Assembly: GCA_910584125.1 (NCBI GenBank)
Contig: CAJTXU010000060.1
Coordinates: 1-6,594, forward strand
DNA: 6,594 nt
Direction: 5' to 3'
Origin: an uncultured Muribaculaceae bacterium
GTDB lineage: Bacteria > Bacteroidota > Bacteroidia > Bacteroidales > Muribaculaceae
This document shows, piece after piece, positions 1 to 6,310 of this stretch (position 1 is the first letter of the stretch; the number at the start of each line of letters is the position of its first letter). Position numbers and translations under genes: made by a program. The notes under the pieces were generated by a model. It searched no databases, was not told the origin of the DNA, and saw only the letters and a list, made by a program, of their open reading frames with translations.

Positions 1-3000
1 TACGTTCTCTTTGTCAACGCCAAGCTCCTTGTCGTTGACCTTGACCGTCAGTTTGCCGTAGGCGGCATCCCTCAGGCCGTCGGCCGTCGAGATGTTGGGC
101 AGCTGAACCGGCACCCTCACCTCAAGACGGTGCATAGCCTCGTCTTCGCGCCACTGCTGGAACGGGTTGTCGTCCGCGACATTCTTGTCGATAAAGTTGA
201 GGTGCTCATGCGAAGCGGTGTACTTCTCGGGCCTCGGCCACTCGGTGGTTGGAGTGTCGACAATCTTTGAATACACCCTTGCCTCCGGCGTGTCGATATA
301 TGGCAGCGGGAACTGCGGATAGTGAACCGTCTCGTTCCATTTCTCGACCTCTGTCACCTCGGTGTTGCCTCCGTTGTCCGTGGTAAGCTTACCCATGAAG
401 TAGACCTGATAGGTCTCCGGATTCTCTATCCGGGCCTTGTTGTTGTCAATCCATGCGTACCAGTTGCGGATCTTGGGCGCATCGGCATTCAGCAGGTTCG
501 CCACCTGAGTGTATTCACAGGCTGCATCGACTTCACCCTCTTTCTTCAGGAAGTTGAAAACAGTCTTATCGCCTCTGAAGTTCTCGGGTTCCTCGGTGAG
601 AAGAAGGTTCTTGTTGGTCCAGACGCCCGTCTTGAGATATACCTCGCGTAGGCTTGCGATCATAGCGTCGCTCTCCTGACGTGTAAGCTCGGTGGGCTTG
701 TCGTTGGCGTCAACCTTGACCGCCACGCGGTGGAAGCGGCTGCGGTCTTTAGAATACGAAACATACTTGTACCCCTGCTTTGCAAGCTCATGATTCTCGG
801 GGAGTTCGACAAGCTGCGCGTGGAAGACATGCACCGCGCCCTGCTCCTCGAATATCTCCACATAGGGAGACCACACGTCGGCGGTCTTCGTGTCATTGGC
901 GTCCTGGTCGTTCACATAAGTCACCTCGAAGCGGAAGATGTATCGGCCCGGAGAGTATGTGCTTACTTCGCCGTCCTGCACGTATTTCGTCTTGCCGTCG
1001 GCTGAATCGAAAGTCGTCTTGCCTGTCCTCAATGCCTCGAGGAATTTTTCTACGTCAGTGTAATTGACGCCTGAGGCACCCACCACCTTGGCAGCTTCCT
1101 TGCTTGTCGCGGTACGCGTCCGGTCGCAAGGAAGCAGGCTCTCGACGTCGATGTTAGCGTCGTATGCATATCGTGTCACTGTGTAACCGCCCACATGATA
1201 TCCGCTCATGTTCTCGAAAGTCGGGGCGTATCCGACCTTCTGGCTGCCTACCATGCCGGGAGCGAGAGCGTCGATCTTGGCGCCGCCGACCGCCTTGGTC
1301 ACATAGAAACGAGGCTGCCATGCCTCATTGCCGTCACTGCTGAAATATACATAGTCTATTCCATTGTTGTCCACGGGGATGAAGAACTCCATCGTGCGGT
1401 AATACTCGCGTGCGTAGTTCTTCTTTCCGTTCACCATATCAAGATATTTGGTATGGAAATTGTTTGTCTCACCGGAAAGTATGAACGTCTTATGCGACTC
1501 CTTGCGCTTGTTGTAATCTTCATTGTCGGTATCGCCGCCGGGACCCCAGAAACGGAACCTGTCCCAGTCGGCGCCGAACGACGCCAGCTTTCCTGCGAAA
1601 CCGGTCCAGATTTTGTATTCGCCCATCATCCACACGTTCTTCACGACATATCGTGCGTATCTGCGATCAGCTTCAAGCTTGAAGCCGTTCTTGTCGGCGC
1701 CGGTGTCGGAAATGTCGGCATATGAGTCATTATATTCATCGGCGTTCTCTGCCCGAAGAGCTGCTGTCCATTCGGCTCCGGTCATGACGCCACGGCTGTC
1801 GCGACTCATAGTCAGCTCGCGTGACGACACGTTGAGCGGGTCGGTTCCCTCTCCGAGGTACGACTGCATCAGGATGTTATTGCGCGGAGGCCATACGGTG
1901 TTGTAATAAGCCTCGCCGTTTGCGTCGAGCAGCGGCGAACCGAACTGGCCGTACTCAACGTATGCCTCCTGCCATCCGTCGTCGGTATGACCCATACGCT
2001 CCTCGCCGTCTTTGGTATAATCATGGCGCGTCTTCATTTTCACCGACTGGCGGAAGTTCTTGCCCACGATGCCGATGTATGGCATCACGCTGGCCAGGGA
2101 CTCGTCGGGCACGGCGGTGATGGTCAGCACGGTCATGTCCTTGTTGAGCGACGCTGTGCATTTGCGGCCCGGCTGGCGCGTATACTCACGCGGAACGCGG
2201 AATCCCTCACGCTTTACAGTCTTGATTGTACGGGTTCCGAATTCGTCATACACCGCGATGTCGATGTAATACTGGCCGTTCTTGTCGCTGCCATGCTCGT
2301 TCTTGCGCATTGCGAACTCGCCAAGGAGATATGTTCCGTCCGTCTGGGGCTTGAGCTCCCATGCGGGCGATTCATAGTTATCGTTGAGGAACGAAGCCAC
2401 CAGATATACCTTCCCGGCATTCTCGGGGTTTCCGACCTCGATGAAAGCGACATTCGAAGGCGCAGTGTAGCGCCCGTCCTTGACATCGACCTTGATATAG
2501 TGCTGCTTGTCGCAGTTCAGATAGAGCGACTTGGCATCCTTGGTAAGATCCACTGAATTGGCACCCGACTGGATATACCAGTGGTTTTTATCGGGTTTTC
2601 CGAATGATTCGAAGTCCGTAGCGCCGTTCTTTCTGGCGCGGACAGTGAAGAGATGTCCTTTCTTGTTCGCACCGAGAGCAGCCTGCACTCCGTCAGTTAC
2701 TTTTCCACGGTAGTTGCCGGCATTGATATCCCACTCCAGCTCGAACGCCGTGTTGTCGGTCTCGTCATAGAGCACATATTCCACATAACCATCCTCCGGG
2801 ATATCGGCGTTGCCGATACGCGTCACGGTGAATGTCACCGTCTCGCCCTTGACAAATTCAGTCACGGTCAGGTTCCATTTACCGGAACCGATCTTGAAGG
2901 CCTGGGAGTTGCCATGATGTGCGATTCGCGTTTCTCCGTCCACAACCTCACGCTCATACTGAGCGCCGTAGAGCATAGCCTTGTCCGTGCTGGAGTTCCA

Positions 3001-4341
3001 GTTGAATGTCTGCTTGGGGCCGAATACGAAATAGATCTGCTTGGCTGCGCTGAACTCGATGGTCTCGCCCGCAGCCACTGCGCGTCCGCCCGTGGCGTTG
3101 TTCCAGTTTCCCGAGTTCGTCGAGAACACATACAGGTCCGCGGGAACAGGAGGTTCTTCACCTTTCTTAGCTACAGTGAATTTCACAGAAACGCCGGGAT
3201 TGAACTCGGTCACCGTGATGGTGTATGTGCCGTCGAGCACATAGAACGCATTTGAATTGCCGGACTGGCCGGTGTAGGACTGGCCGTCCTGAACCTGCGT
3301 CTCGCTGCCGACGCCATAAAGAGCGTCGTTGCTATACGTGGAGTTCTTAGCGAAGACAAAATACTTCTTGTCGGAATTGCCCGAGCTTGTAAGCGTGAAG
3401 GTCCCGTCAACGTTGATTTCCGTTGCGTTGCCCCAGTTGTCGCCCGTCTTCGTGAAGTAATAGAGTTTGTTGTCTTCGTCTTCGCCGTTGTCTTTACTTA
3501 CGGTAAATTTGACTTCTGTGCCTGAATATGAAGACACATTTACATAATATGTGCCTGCGGTTGAAATTTTAAATACATTTCCGTTGCCGGCAGTGGTATA
3601 TACAATAGATCCATCCGTAGATATGCTCTGGTCAGTACCCGTGGATGGCCCCATCCAGCTACCACGGTCACTTTCGGCCGAACCTCCTTTTTCATAGAAG
3701 CGGAAAGTCGTCTCACCGGTGGCAACAATCTTATAAGAAGCGTAATCGGCACCTGACGTCACTATCTTGCGCGGATAATGAGCGTCATCATTGCTTACTC
3801 CGATAAAAAGGTCTTTAGGGGCCTTCGTATCAGTCCAGCCTGAAATCCAGACACCTCTACCGCTTCCGGATGTAAAGCCATTATAATTATCGCCATTGAA
3901 ATCGAAGCCGTTCGCATAGCGCATCTCGACTTCAATGTTTGCAGGTATCTTGAAGTAGTAATAGTCGTTGCTACTTGACGACACCTGCTCGACTTTCACC
4001 GCATTGTGATAATCGTAAGACGTAGTTCCGTTCTTCGACATCTTCTGCTCGAAATTTCCGCCGGGATGACCGTAACGGGAATTCCAAGAATAAACCACAT
4101 AATAGAAGGTTCGCTCCTTGCTCGAAGCAGCAATGATGACAGGTCCTGTCGAATCATCTTCCGAGTTGAAGCAACCGATCTCTTCGAGCGTTCCACCCTC
4201 GGTAAATGTACCGTAGAGGTAGACCCCGGTAGCAGGAACTGCACTGACAGGGGCCGCAAAAGCGAGAATGGTCGCGAATATCGCGGCCACGGCAATCGAA
4301 CCCCTGGCCAGCGAGACCAGTCTGGTTAAAAGTTTTTTCAT
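1..4341 (-). CDS. Giant secreted modular protein, N-terminal 1447 residues (C-terminus off the left edge)
   Basis: One uninterrupted reading frame runs from ATG (4341) to the window edge. The start is chosen because it opens directly into a signal peptide (MKKLLTRLV..., hydrophobic core about residues 16-30, probable cleavage after VSA at 34). Then come a unique domain rich in Tyr, Asn, Ser and Gly (about 35-195), three related beta-rich modules (about 195-283, 292-391, 401-508) separated by acidic or Pro/Lys linkers, and a long region to 1447. Residues about 643-705 (GKVYLVASF... to ...DIAVYDEFG) read like an E-set or SusE/F-like carbohydrate-binding fold, but this is a resemblance only. No catalytic motif was recognised. 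The protein is probably exported to the cell surface; since the C-terminus is missing, a type IX sorting tail cannot be confirmed. It is transcribed divergently from the ATPase gene, with no gene visible upstream in the same operon. Export is well supported; the molecular function is unknown. Confidence 0.9.
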   Translation of the reverse strand, partial: MKKLLTRLVSLARGSIAVAAIFATILAFAAPVSAVPATGVYLYGTFTEGGTLEEIGCFNSEDDSTGPVIIAASSKERTFYYVVYSWNSRYGHPGGNFEQKMSKNGTTSYDYHNAVKVEQVSSSSNDYYYFKIPANIEVEMRYANGFDFNGDNYNGFTSGSGRGVWISGWTDTKAPKDLFIGVSNDDAHYPRKIVTSGADYASYKIVATGETTFRFYEKGGSAESDRGSWMGPSTGTDQSISTDGSIVYTTAGNGNVFKISTAGTYYVNVSSYSGTEVKFTVSKDNGEDEDNKLYYFTKTGDNWGNATEINVDGTFTLTSSGNSDKKYFVFAKNSTYSNDALYGVGSETQVQDGQSYTGQSGNSNAFYVLDGTYTITVTEFNPGVSVKFTVAKKGEEPPVPADLYVFSTNSGNWNNATGGRAVAAGETIEFSAAKQIYFVFGPKQTFNWNSSTDKAMLYGAQYEREVVDGETRIAHHGNSQAFKIGSGKWNLTVTEFVKGETVTFTVTRIGNADIPEDGYVEYVLYDETDNTAFELEWDINAGNYRGKVTDGVQAALGANKKGHLFTVRARKNGATDFESFGKPDKNHWYIQSGANSVDLTKDAKSLYLNCDKQHYIKVDVKDGRYTAPSNVAFIEVGNPENAGKVYLVASFLNDNYESPAWELKPQTDGTYLLGEFAMRKNEHGSDKNGQYYIDIAVYDEFGTRTIKTVKREGFRVPREYTRQPGRKCTASLNKDMTVLTITAVPDESLASVMPYIGIVGKNFRQSVKMKTRHDYTKDGEERMGHTDDGWQEAYVEYGQFGSPLLDANGEAYYNTVWPPRNNILMQSYLGEGTDPLNVSSRELTMSRDSRGVMTGAEWTAALRAENADEYNDSYADISDTGADKNGFKLEADRRYARYVVKNVWMMGEYKIWTGFAGKLASFGADWDRFRFWGPGGDTDNEDYNKRKESHKTFILSGETNNFHTKYLDMVNGKKNYAREYYRTMEFFIPVDNNGIDYVYFSSDGNEAWQPRFYVTKAVGGAKIDALAPGMVGSQKVGYAPTFENMSGYHVGGYTVTRYAYDANIDVESLLPCDRTRTATSKEAAKVVGASGVNYTDVEKFLEALRTGKTTFDSADGKTKYVQDGEVSTYSPGRYIFRFEVTYVNDQDANDTKTADVWSPYVEIFEEQGAVHVFHAQLVELPENHELAKQGYKYVSYSKDRSRFHRVAVKVDANDKPTELTRQESDAMIASLREVYLKTGVWTNKNLLLTEEPENFRGDKTVFNFLKKEGEVDAACEYTQVANLLNADAPKIRNWYAWIDNNKARIENPETYQVYFMGKLTTDNGGNTEVTEVEKWNETVHYPQFPLPYIDTPEARVYSKIVDTPTTEWPRPEKYTASHEHLNFIDKNVADDNPFQQWREDEAMHRLEVRVPVQLPNISTADGLRDAAYGKLTVKVNDKELGVDKENV
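2818..3759 (-). repeat. Three tandem related modules within the giant secreted protein
   Basis: Residues about 195-283, 292-391 and 401-508 align by eye. Each ends with the same pattern: G-N-(S/G)-x-x-F-x-(I/V)-x-x-G-x-(Y/W)-x-(V/I/L)-x-V, about 10 residues, then V-x-F-T-V-(S/A/T)-(K/R). Modules 2 and 3 also share an opening of aromatic residues followed by (D/G)-N-W-(G/N)-N-A-T and a later Y-F-V-F. The linkers are DNGEDEDN and KKGEEPPVP. Sequence identity is moderate, so the duplications are old. The fold is probably an all-beta adhesion or carbohydrate-binding type; the family was not recognised. Confidence 0.7.
4240..4341 (-). other. Signal peptide of the giant secreted protein
   Basis: Residues 1-34 show a basic n-region (MKKLLTR and a further Arg at 13), a hydrophobic Ala/Ile/Phe-rich core at about 16-30, and a small-residue c-region ending A-P-V-S-A before VPATG. 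Cleavage after Ala34 by signal peptidase I fits best; Ala29 or Ala30 are alternatives. No Cys follows the core, so this is not a lipoprotein signal. Confidence 0.85.
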
Positions 4342-4520
4342 ATTGAATGGGTTAAAAAGTTATTTGTGTTGTTTGATTGTAACCGTAAGGTTCTGCGTGT
4401 TTTGTTGCCGCCGCGCGTCCCGCCCGAAACGCTCCCCAATCCGCCCCATTAGGGATAGAAATTCGTAAAATTTCATAAGTCGCTGGGCGCGTCTGCCCCC
4501 TCTTGTTTTTTCTTAATTTG

Positions 4521-4548
4521 CCCGCATGTGTCTCTTGCATATGTCGGG
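4521..4548. promoter_or_regulatory. Imperfect inverted repeat overlapping the -33 element
   Basis: CCCGCATGTG (4521-4530) pairs with CATATGTCGGG (4538-4548) as a 10-bp dyad with one bulged base and one G/T position, leaving a 7-base centre. The -33 box of the ATPase promoter lies inside that centre, so a protein bound here would compete with sigma factor. This is a candidate operator; no regulator gene is seen nearby. Confidence 0.4.
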
Positions 4549-4565
4549 AGGAAAGACTAACTTTG
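4534..4565 (+). promoter_or_regulatory. Bacteroidetes-type promoter of the ATPase gene
   Basis: TAACTTTG at 4558-4565 matches the Bacteroides -7 consensus TAnnTTTG at every fixed position. CTTG at 4534-4537 matches three of four bases of the -33 element TTTG, with 20 bases between the boxes, which is acceptable spacing. Transcription would start near 4570, leaving a leader of about 40 nt before the ATG at 4612. Confidence 0.7.
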
Positions 4566-4583
4566 CGGTCAGTTACAAAATAA

Positions 4584-4595
4584 GCCAATATTGGC
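4584..4595. promoter_or_regulatory. Perfect 12-bp palindrome in the ATPase leader
   Basis: GCCAATATTGGC is perfectly self-complementary and sits about 15 bases downstream of the predicted transcription start and 16 bases before the ATG. Having no loop, it suits binding by a dimeric protein better than an RNA hairpin. It could be an operator. A palindrome this long is uncommon by chance but not impossible. Confidence 0.4.
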
Positions 4596-4611
4596 AGAAA
4601 AAGTAAATGAC

Positions 4612-5865
4612 ATGAAGATTCCGAGACCATTTTATTTAAACCAGCTCATATCAGGCATGGGCAACGGTTTTATAAAGATCGCCACAGGGTTGAGAAGATG
4701 CGGCAAGTCATATCTGCTTTTCTCGCTGTTCACTGACTATCTGAAAGAATCGGGTGTGGACGATAGTCACATATTAAAGATTGATCTTGAGGATATTAGA
4801 AATATCGAGCTCCGCGACCCCATCAAGCTTGTAAGGCATATCGACGGGAAGATGAAAGACAGTTCGACTTATTATATCCTGCTTGACGAGGTACAGCATG
4901 TGGAGGGGTTTGTAGATGTTCTCAACAGCTACCTGAAGATAGAGAACGCCGATGTCTATGTCACGGGAAGCAACTCTAAATTCCTATCGTCCGACATAGT
5001 GACGGAGTTCCGCGGCCGGGGTGATGAGATACATCTGTATCCGCTTACGTTCGCAGAGATCTATTCTGTCAAAGGGGGCGACAAGGCCGAGTTATGGAGG
5101 GATTACATGACATTCGGCGGACTTCCCCATGTCCAGAGCCTTGACACATACCAGAAAAAGGCCACATACCTCAGAAATCTCTACAGGACCGTCTATCTCA
5201 AGGATCTGAAGGAAAGGAATAAGATCTCGAAGGCCGGAGAATTCGATGAACTCGTGCATATCGTCGCCTCGTCGATAGGCTCGCCGTGCAATCCGACAAA
5301 GCTTGCCAATACATTCAGAAGCGTGGGAAAAAGCGAGTTGTCAAGGCAGACTGTCGCGACGTATCTTGAATACATGGAAGACGCGTTCCTCATCAAGAAG
5401 GCGCAAAGATATGACGTAAAAGGCAAGAGATACATAAACACATTGTCGAAGTATTATCATACCGACATCGGCGTCCGCAACGCCATACTCGATTTCCGGC
5501 AGCAGGAAGAGACCCATATAATGGAGAACATCATCTACAACGAGCTGCTGACGAGAGGGTATTCCGTCGATGTCGGCATAATCGAGGTGAAGGGGCGCGG
5601 AGCAGACAACGAATGGTTCCGCCGGCAATTTGAAGTGGACTTCGTTGTCAACATGGCGTCGAAGCGATACTACATACAGTCGGCGCTTGCGATTCCGGAC
5701 AAAGAGAAGATGAGACAGGAGAGCGCGTCACTACGTAATATCGGCGATGCGTTCAGGAAAATCATAATAGTCCGCGACTATATCAACCCGTGGTATACAG
5801 AAGACGGGATACTGGTGCTCGGTCTATTCGATTTTCTGCTGAATCCTGAATCCATAGATTATTAG
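4612..5865 (+). CDS. AAA-type ATPase with DUF4143 C-terminal region
   Basis: This is a complete 417-residue protein, a typical length for the AAA_14/DUF4143 family. Seen: Walker A G-L-R-R-C-G-K-S (26-33); Walker B Y-Y-I-L-L-D-E (87-93); a sensor-like V-T-G-S-N-S (117-122); and F-R-G-R-G (133-137), which may hold an arginine finger. The C-terminal part shows family marks H-I-M-E-N-I-I-Y-N-E-L-L (about 302-313) and F-E-V-D-F-V (340-345) followed by Y-Y-I-Q-S-A (353-358), reminiscent of a PD-(D/E)xK nuclease core but with Ser where the catalytic Lys would be. ATP binding and hydrolysis are well supported. The cellular role of this family is not established, and it is probably cytoplasmic. The ATG at 4612 is preferred over an in-frame TTG at 4591, because family members usually begin just before the R-P-x-Y-L-N motif seen at 5-10. 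The gene stands alone, behind its own promoter. Confidence 0.92.
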   Translation: MKIPRPFYLNQLISGMGNGFIKIATGLRRCGKSYLLFSLFTDYLKESGVDDSHILKIDLEDIRNIELRDPIKLVRHIDGKMKDSSTYYILLDEVQHVEGFVDVLNSYLKIENADVYVTGSNSKFLSSDIVTEFRGRGDEIHLYPLTFAEIYSVKGGDKAELWRDYMTFGGLPHVQSLDTYQKKATYLRNLYRTVYLKDLKERNKISKAGEFDELVHIVASSIGSPCNPTKLANTFRSVGKSELSRQTVATYLEYMEDAFLIKKAQRYDVKGKRYINTLSKYYHTDIGVRNAILDFRQQEETHIMENIIYNELLTRGYSVDVGIIEVKGRGADNEWFRRQFEVDFVVNMASKRYYIQSALAIPDKEKMRQESASLRNIGDAFRKIIIVRDYINPWYTEDGILVLGLFDFLLNPESIDY

Positions 5866-5928
5866 CGCGCCCGGCAATATATACTACGCGCCATCTCGTA
5901 ACTTGACGCCGTCACAATCATCATTAAA

Positions 5929-5958
5929 GAAGGCGCAGAGCTCCAGCTCCGCGCCTTC
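5929..5958 (+). terminator. Imperfect hairpin downstream of the ATPase gene, possible terminator
   Basis: GAAGGCGCAGAGCT (5929-5942) pairs with AGCTCCGCGCCTTC (5945-5958), giving a 14-bp stem with one A/C mismatch around a CC centre. It begins 64 bases after the ATPase stop codon. No T-run follows on the plus strand; on the minus strand it is followed by TTTAATG, which is weak. It may end transcription or protect the mRNA 3' end. Confidence 0.45.
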
Positions 5959-5998
5959 CTATCGTTCGGGCGCCTCAATTTAAATGGCAATAGCCTAC

Positions 5999-6049
5999 TG
6001 TGGGTATGCTCACGACGTTGCGCTTCGCGCCGTCGGGGTCATACCCACA
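5999..6049. repeat. Long compound inverted repeat (51-nt hairpin)
   Basis: The outer stem TGTGGGTATG (5999-6008) is perfectly matched by CATACCCACA (6040-6049). Inside it, CGACG (6013-6017) matches CGTCG (6031-6035), and the apex is GCGC-TTC-GCGC (6020-6030). The internal mismatches are short. It ends one base before the 48-bp tandem repeat begins. It reads similarly on both strands, so orientation is unclear. It could be a structured RNA, a terminator without a T-run, or the end of a small repeat element. Confidence 0.65.
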
Positions 6050-6050
6050 A

Positions 6051-6166
6051 GATGCCTTTCAGACATGAAGTTGACCACATGTCTACACTTCCCCCCGAGA
6101 TGCCTTTCAGACATGGAGTTGACCACATGTCTACACTTCCCCCCGAGATGTCTTTCAGACATGGAG
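6051..6166. repeat. 48-bp tandem repeat, two full copies and a 20-bp partial
   Basis: Copies lie at 6051-6098, 6099-6146 and 6147-6166. The two full copies differ at one base (A at 6068 against G in copy 2). The partial copy has GATGTC in place of GATGCC. Each full unit holds the dyad AGACATG-(10)-CATGTCT and a C6 tract. Because 48 is a multiple of three, two plus-strand frames stay open and give a 16-residue peptide repeat, but no start context, promoter or family supports a protein. There are no variable spacers, so this is not a CRISPR array. Confidence 0.85.
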
Positions 6167-6175
6167 AGCGTCAGC

Positions 6176-6244
6176 ATCTAATCATTTATCATTTATCATT
6201 TATCATTCATCATCCCGTATCTAATCATTTATCATTCATCATTC
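6176..6244. repeat. Heptamer microsatellite in two blocks
   Basis: ATCATTT or ATCATTC heptamers are repeated head to tail. Block one (6181-6213) has three ATCATTT, one ATCATTC and a partial unit. Block two (6224-6244) has one ATCATTT and two ATCATTC. Each block is preceded by ATCTA (6176-6180 and 6219-6223), so the blocks look like a duplicated cassette with different copy numbers, as replication slippage would produce. Confidence 0.85.
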
Positions 6245-6255
6245 CACTTTACACT

Positions 6256-6289
6256 GAGAGGGCGCGGAGTCGAAACTCCGCGCCCTCTC
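6256..6289 (-). terminator. Perfect 15-bp hairpin after the right-hand secreted-protein gene
   Basis: GAGAGGGCGCGGAGT (6256-6270) is perfectly complementary to ACTCCGCGCCCTCTC (6275-6289) around a four-base loop, CGAA on plus and TTCG on minus. It begins 21 bases past the minus-strand stop codon. The TTCG loop favours folding of the minus-strand transcript. There is no T-run on either side, so it is a hairpin-only terminator or an mRNA 3'-end stabiliser. Confidence 0.6.
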
Positions 6290-6310
6290 TAAACTCAAGG
6301 ATTGTGTGTC

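Larger units (their letters stand above)
4342..4611. other. Divergent intergenic region between the secreted-protein and ATPase genes
   Basis: This 270-bp stretch holds no credible gene. The right half (4521-4611) carries the ATPase promoter and two dyads, listed separately. The middle (about 4400-4450) is a C-rich, CpG-rich island. The left end (4342-4400) should contain the minus-strand start signals for the secreted protein. The sequence before its ATG is A/T-rich, with no Shine-Dalgarno match, as is common in Bacteroidota. Confidence 0.8.

Noticed and set aside
322..3255. Several long open frames on the plus strand (up to 200 codons) inside the secreted-protein gene
   Set aside because: They lie antisense to one continuous frame of 1447 codons with a signal peptide and repeated modules; their translations show no domain logic and they overlap each other.
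4355..4362. Minus-strand promoter box TAACTTTT for the secreted-protein gene
   Set aside because: It matches TAnnTTTG at all but the last base, but no TTTG-like -33 element lies at the right distance, and the leader would be under about 10 nt. The true promoter was not identified.
4484..4507. Rho-independent terminator (GGGC...GCCC followed by a T-run) on plus
   Set aside because: The stem is only four pairs, the T-run is separated from it, and no plus-strand gene lies upstream within the window.
6051..6166. CRISPR array
   Set aside because: The units are contiguous, with 47 of 48 bases identical and no unique spacers; no cas gene is visible.
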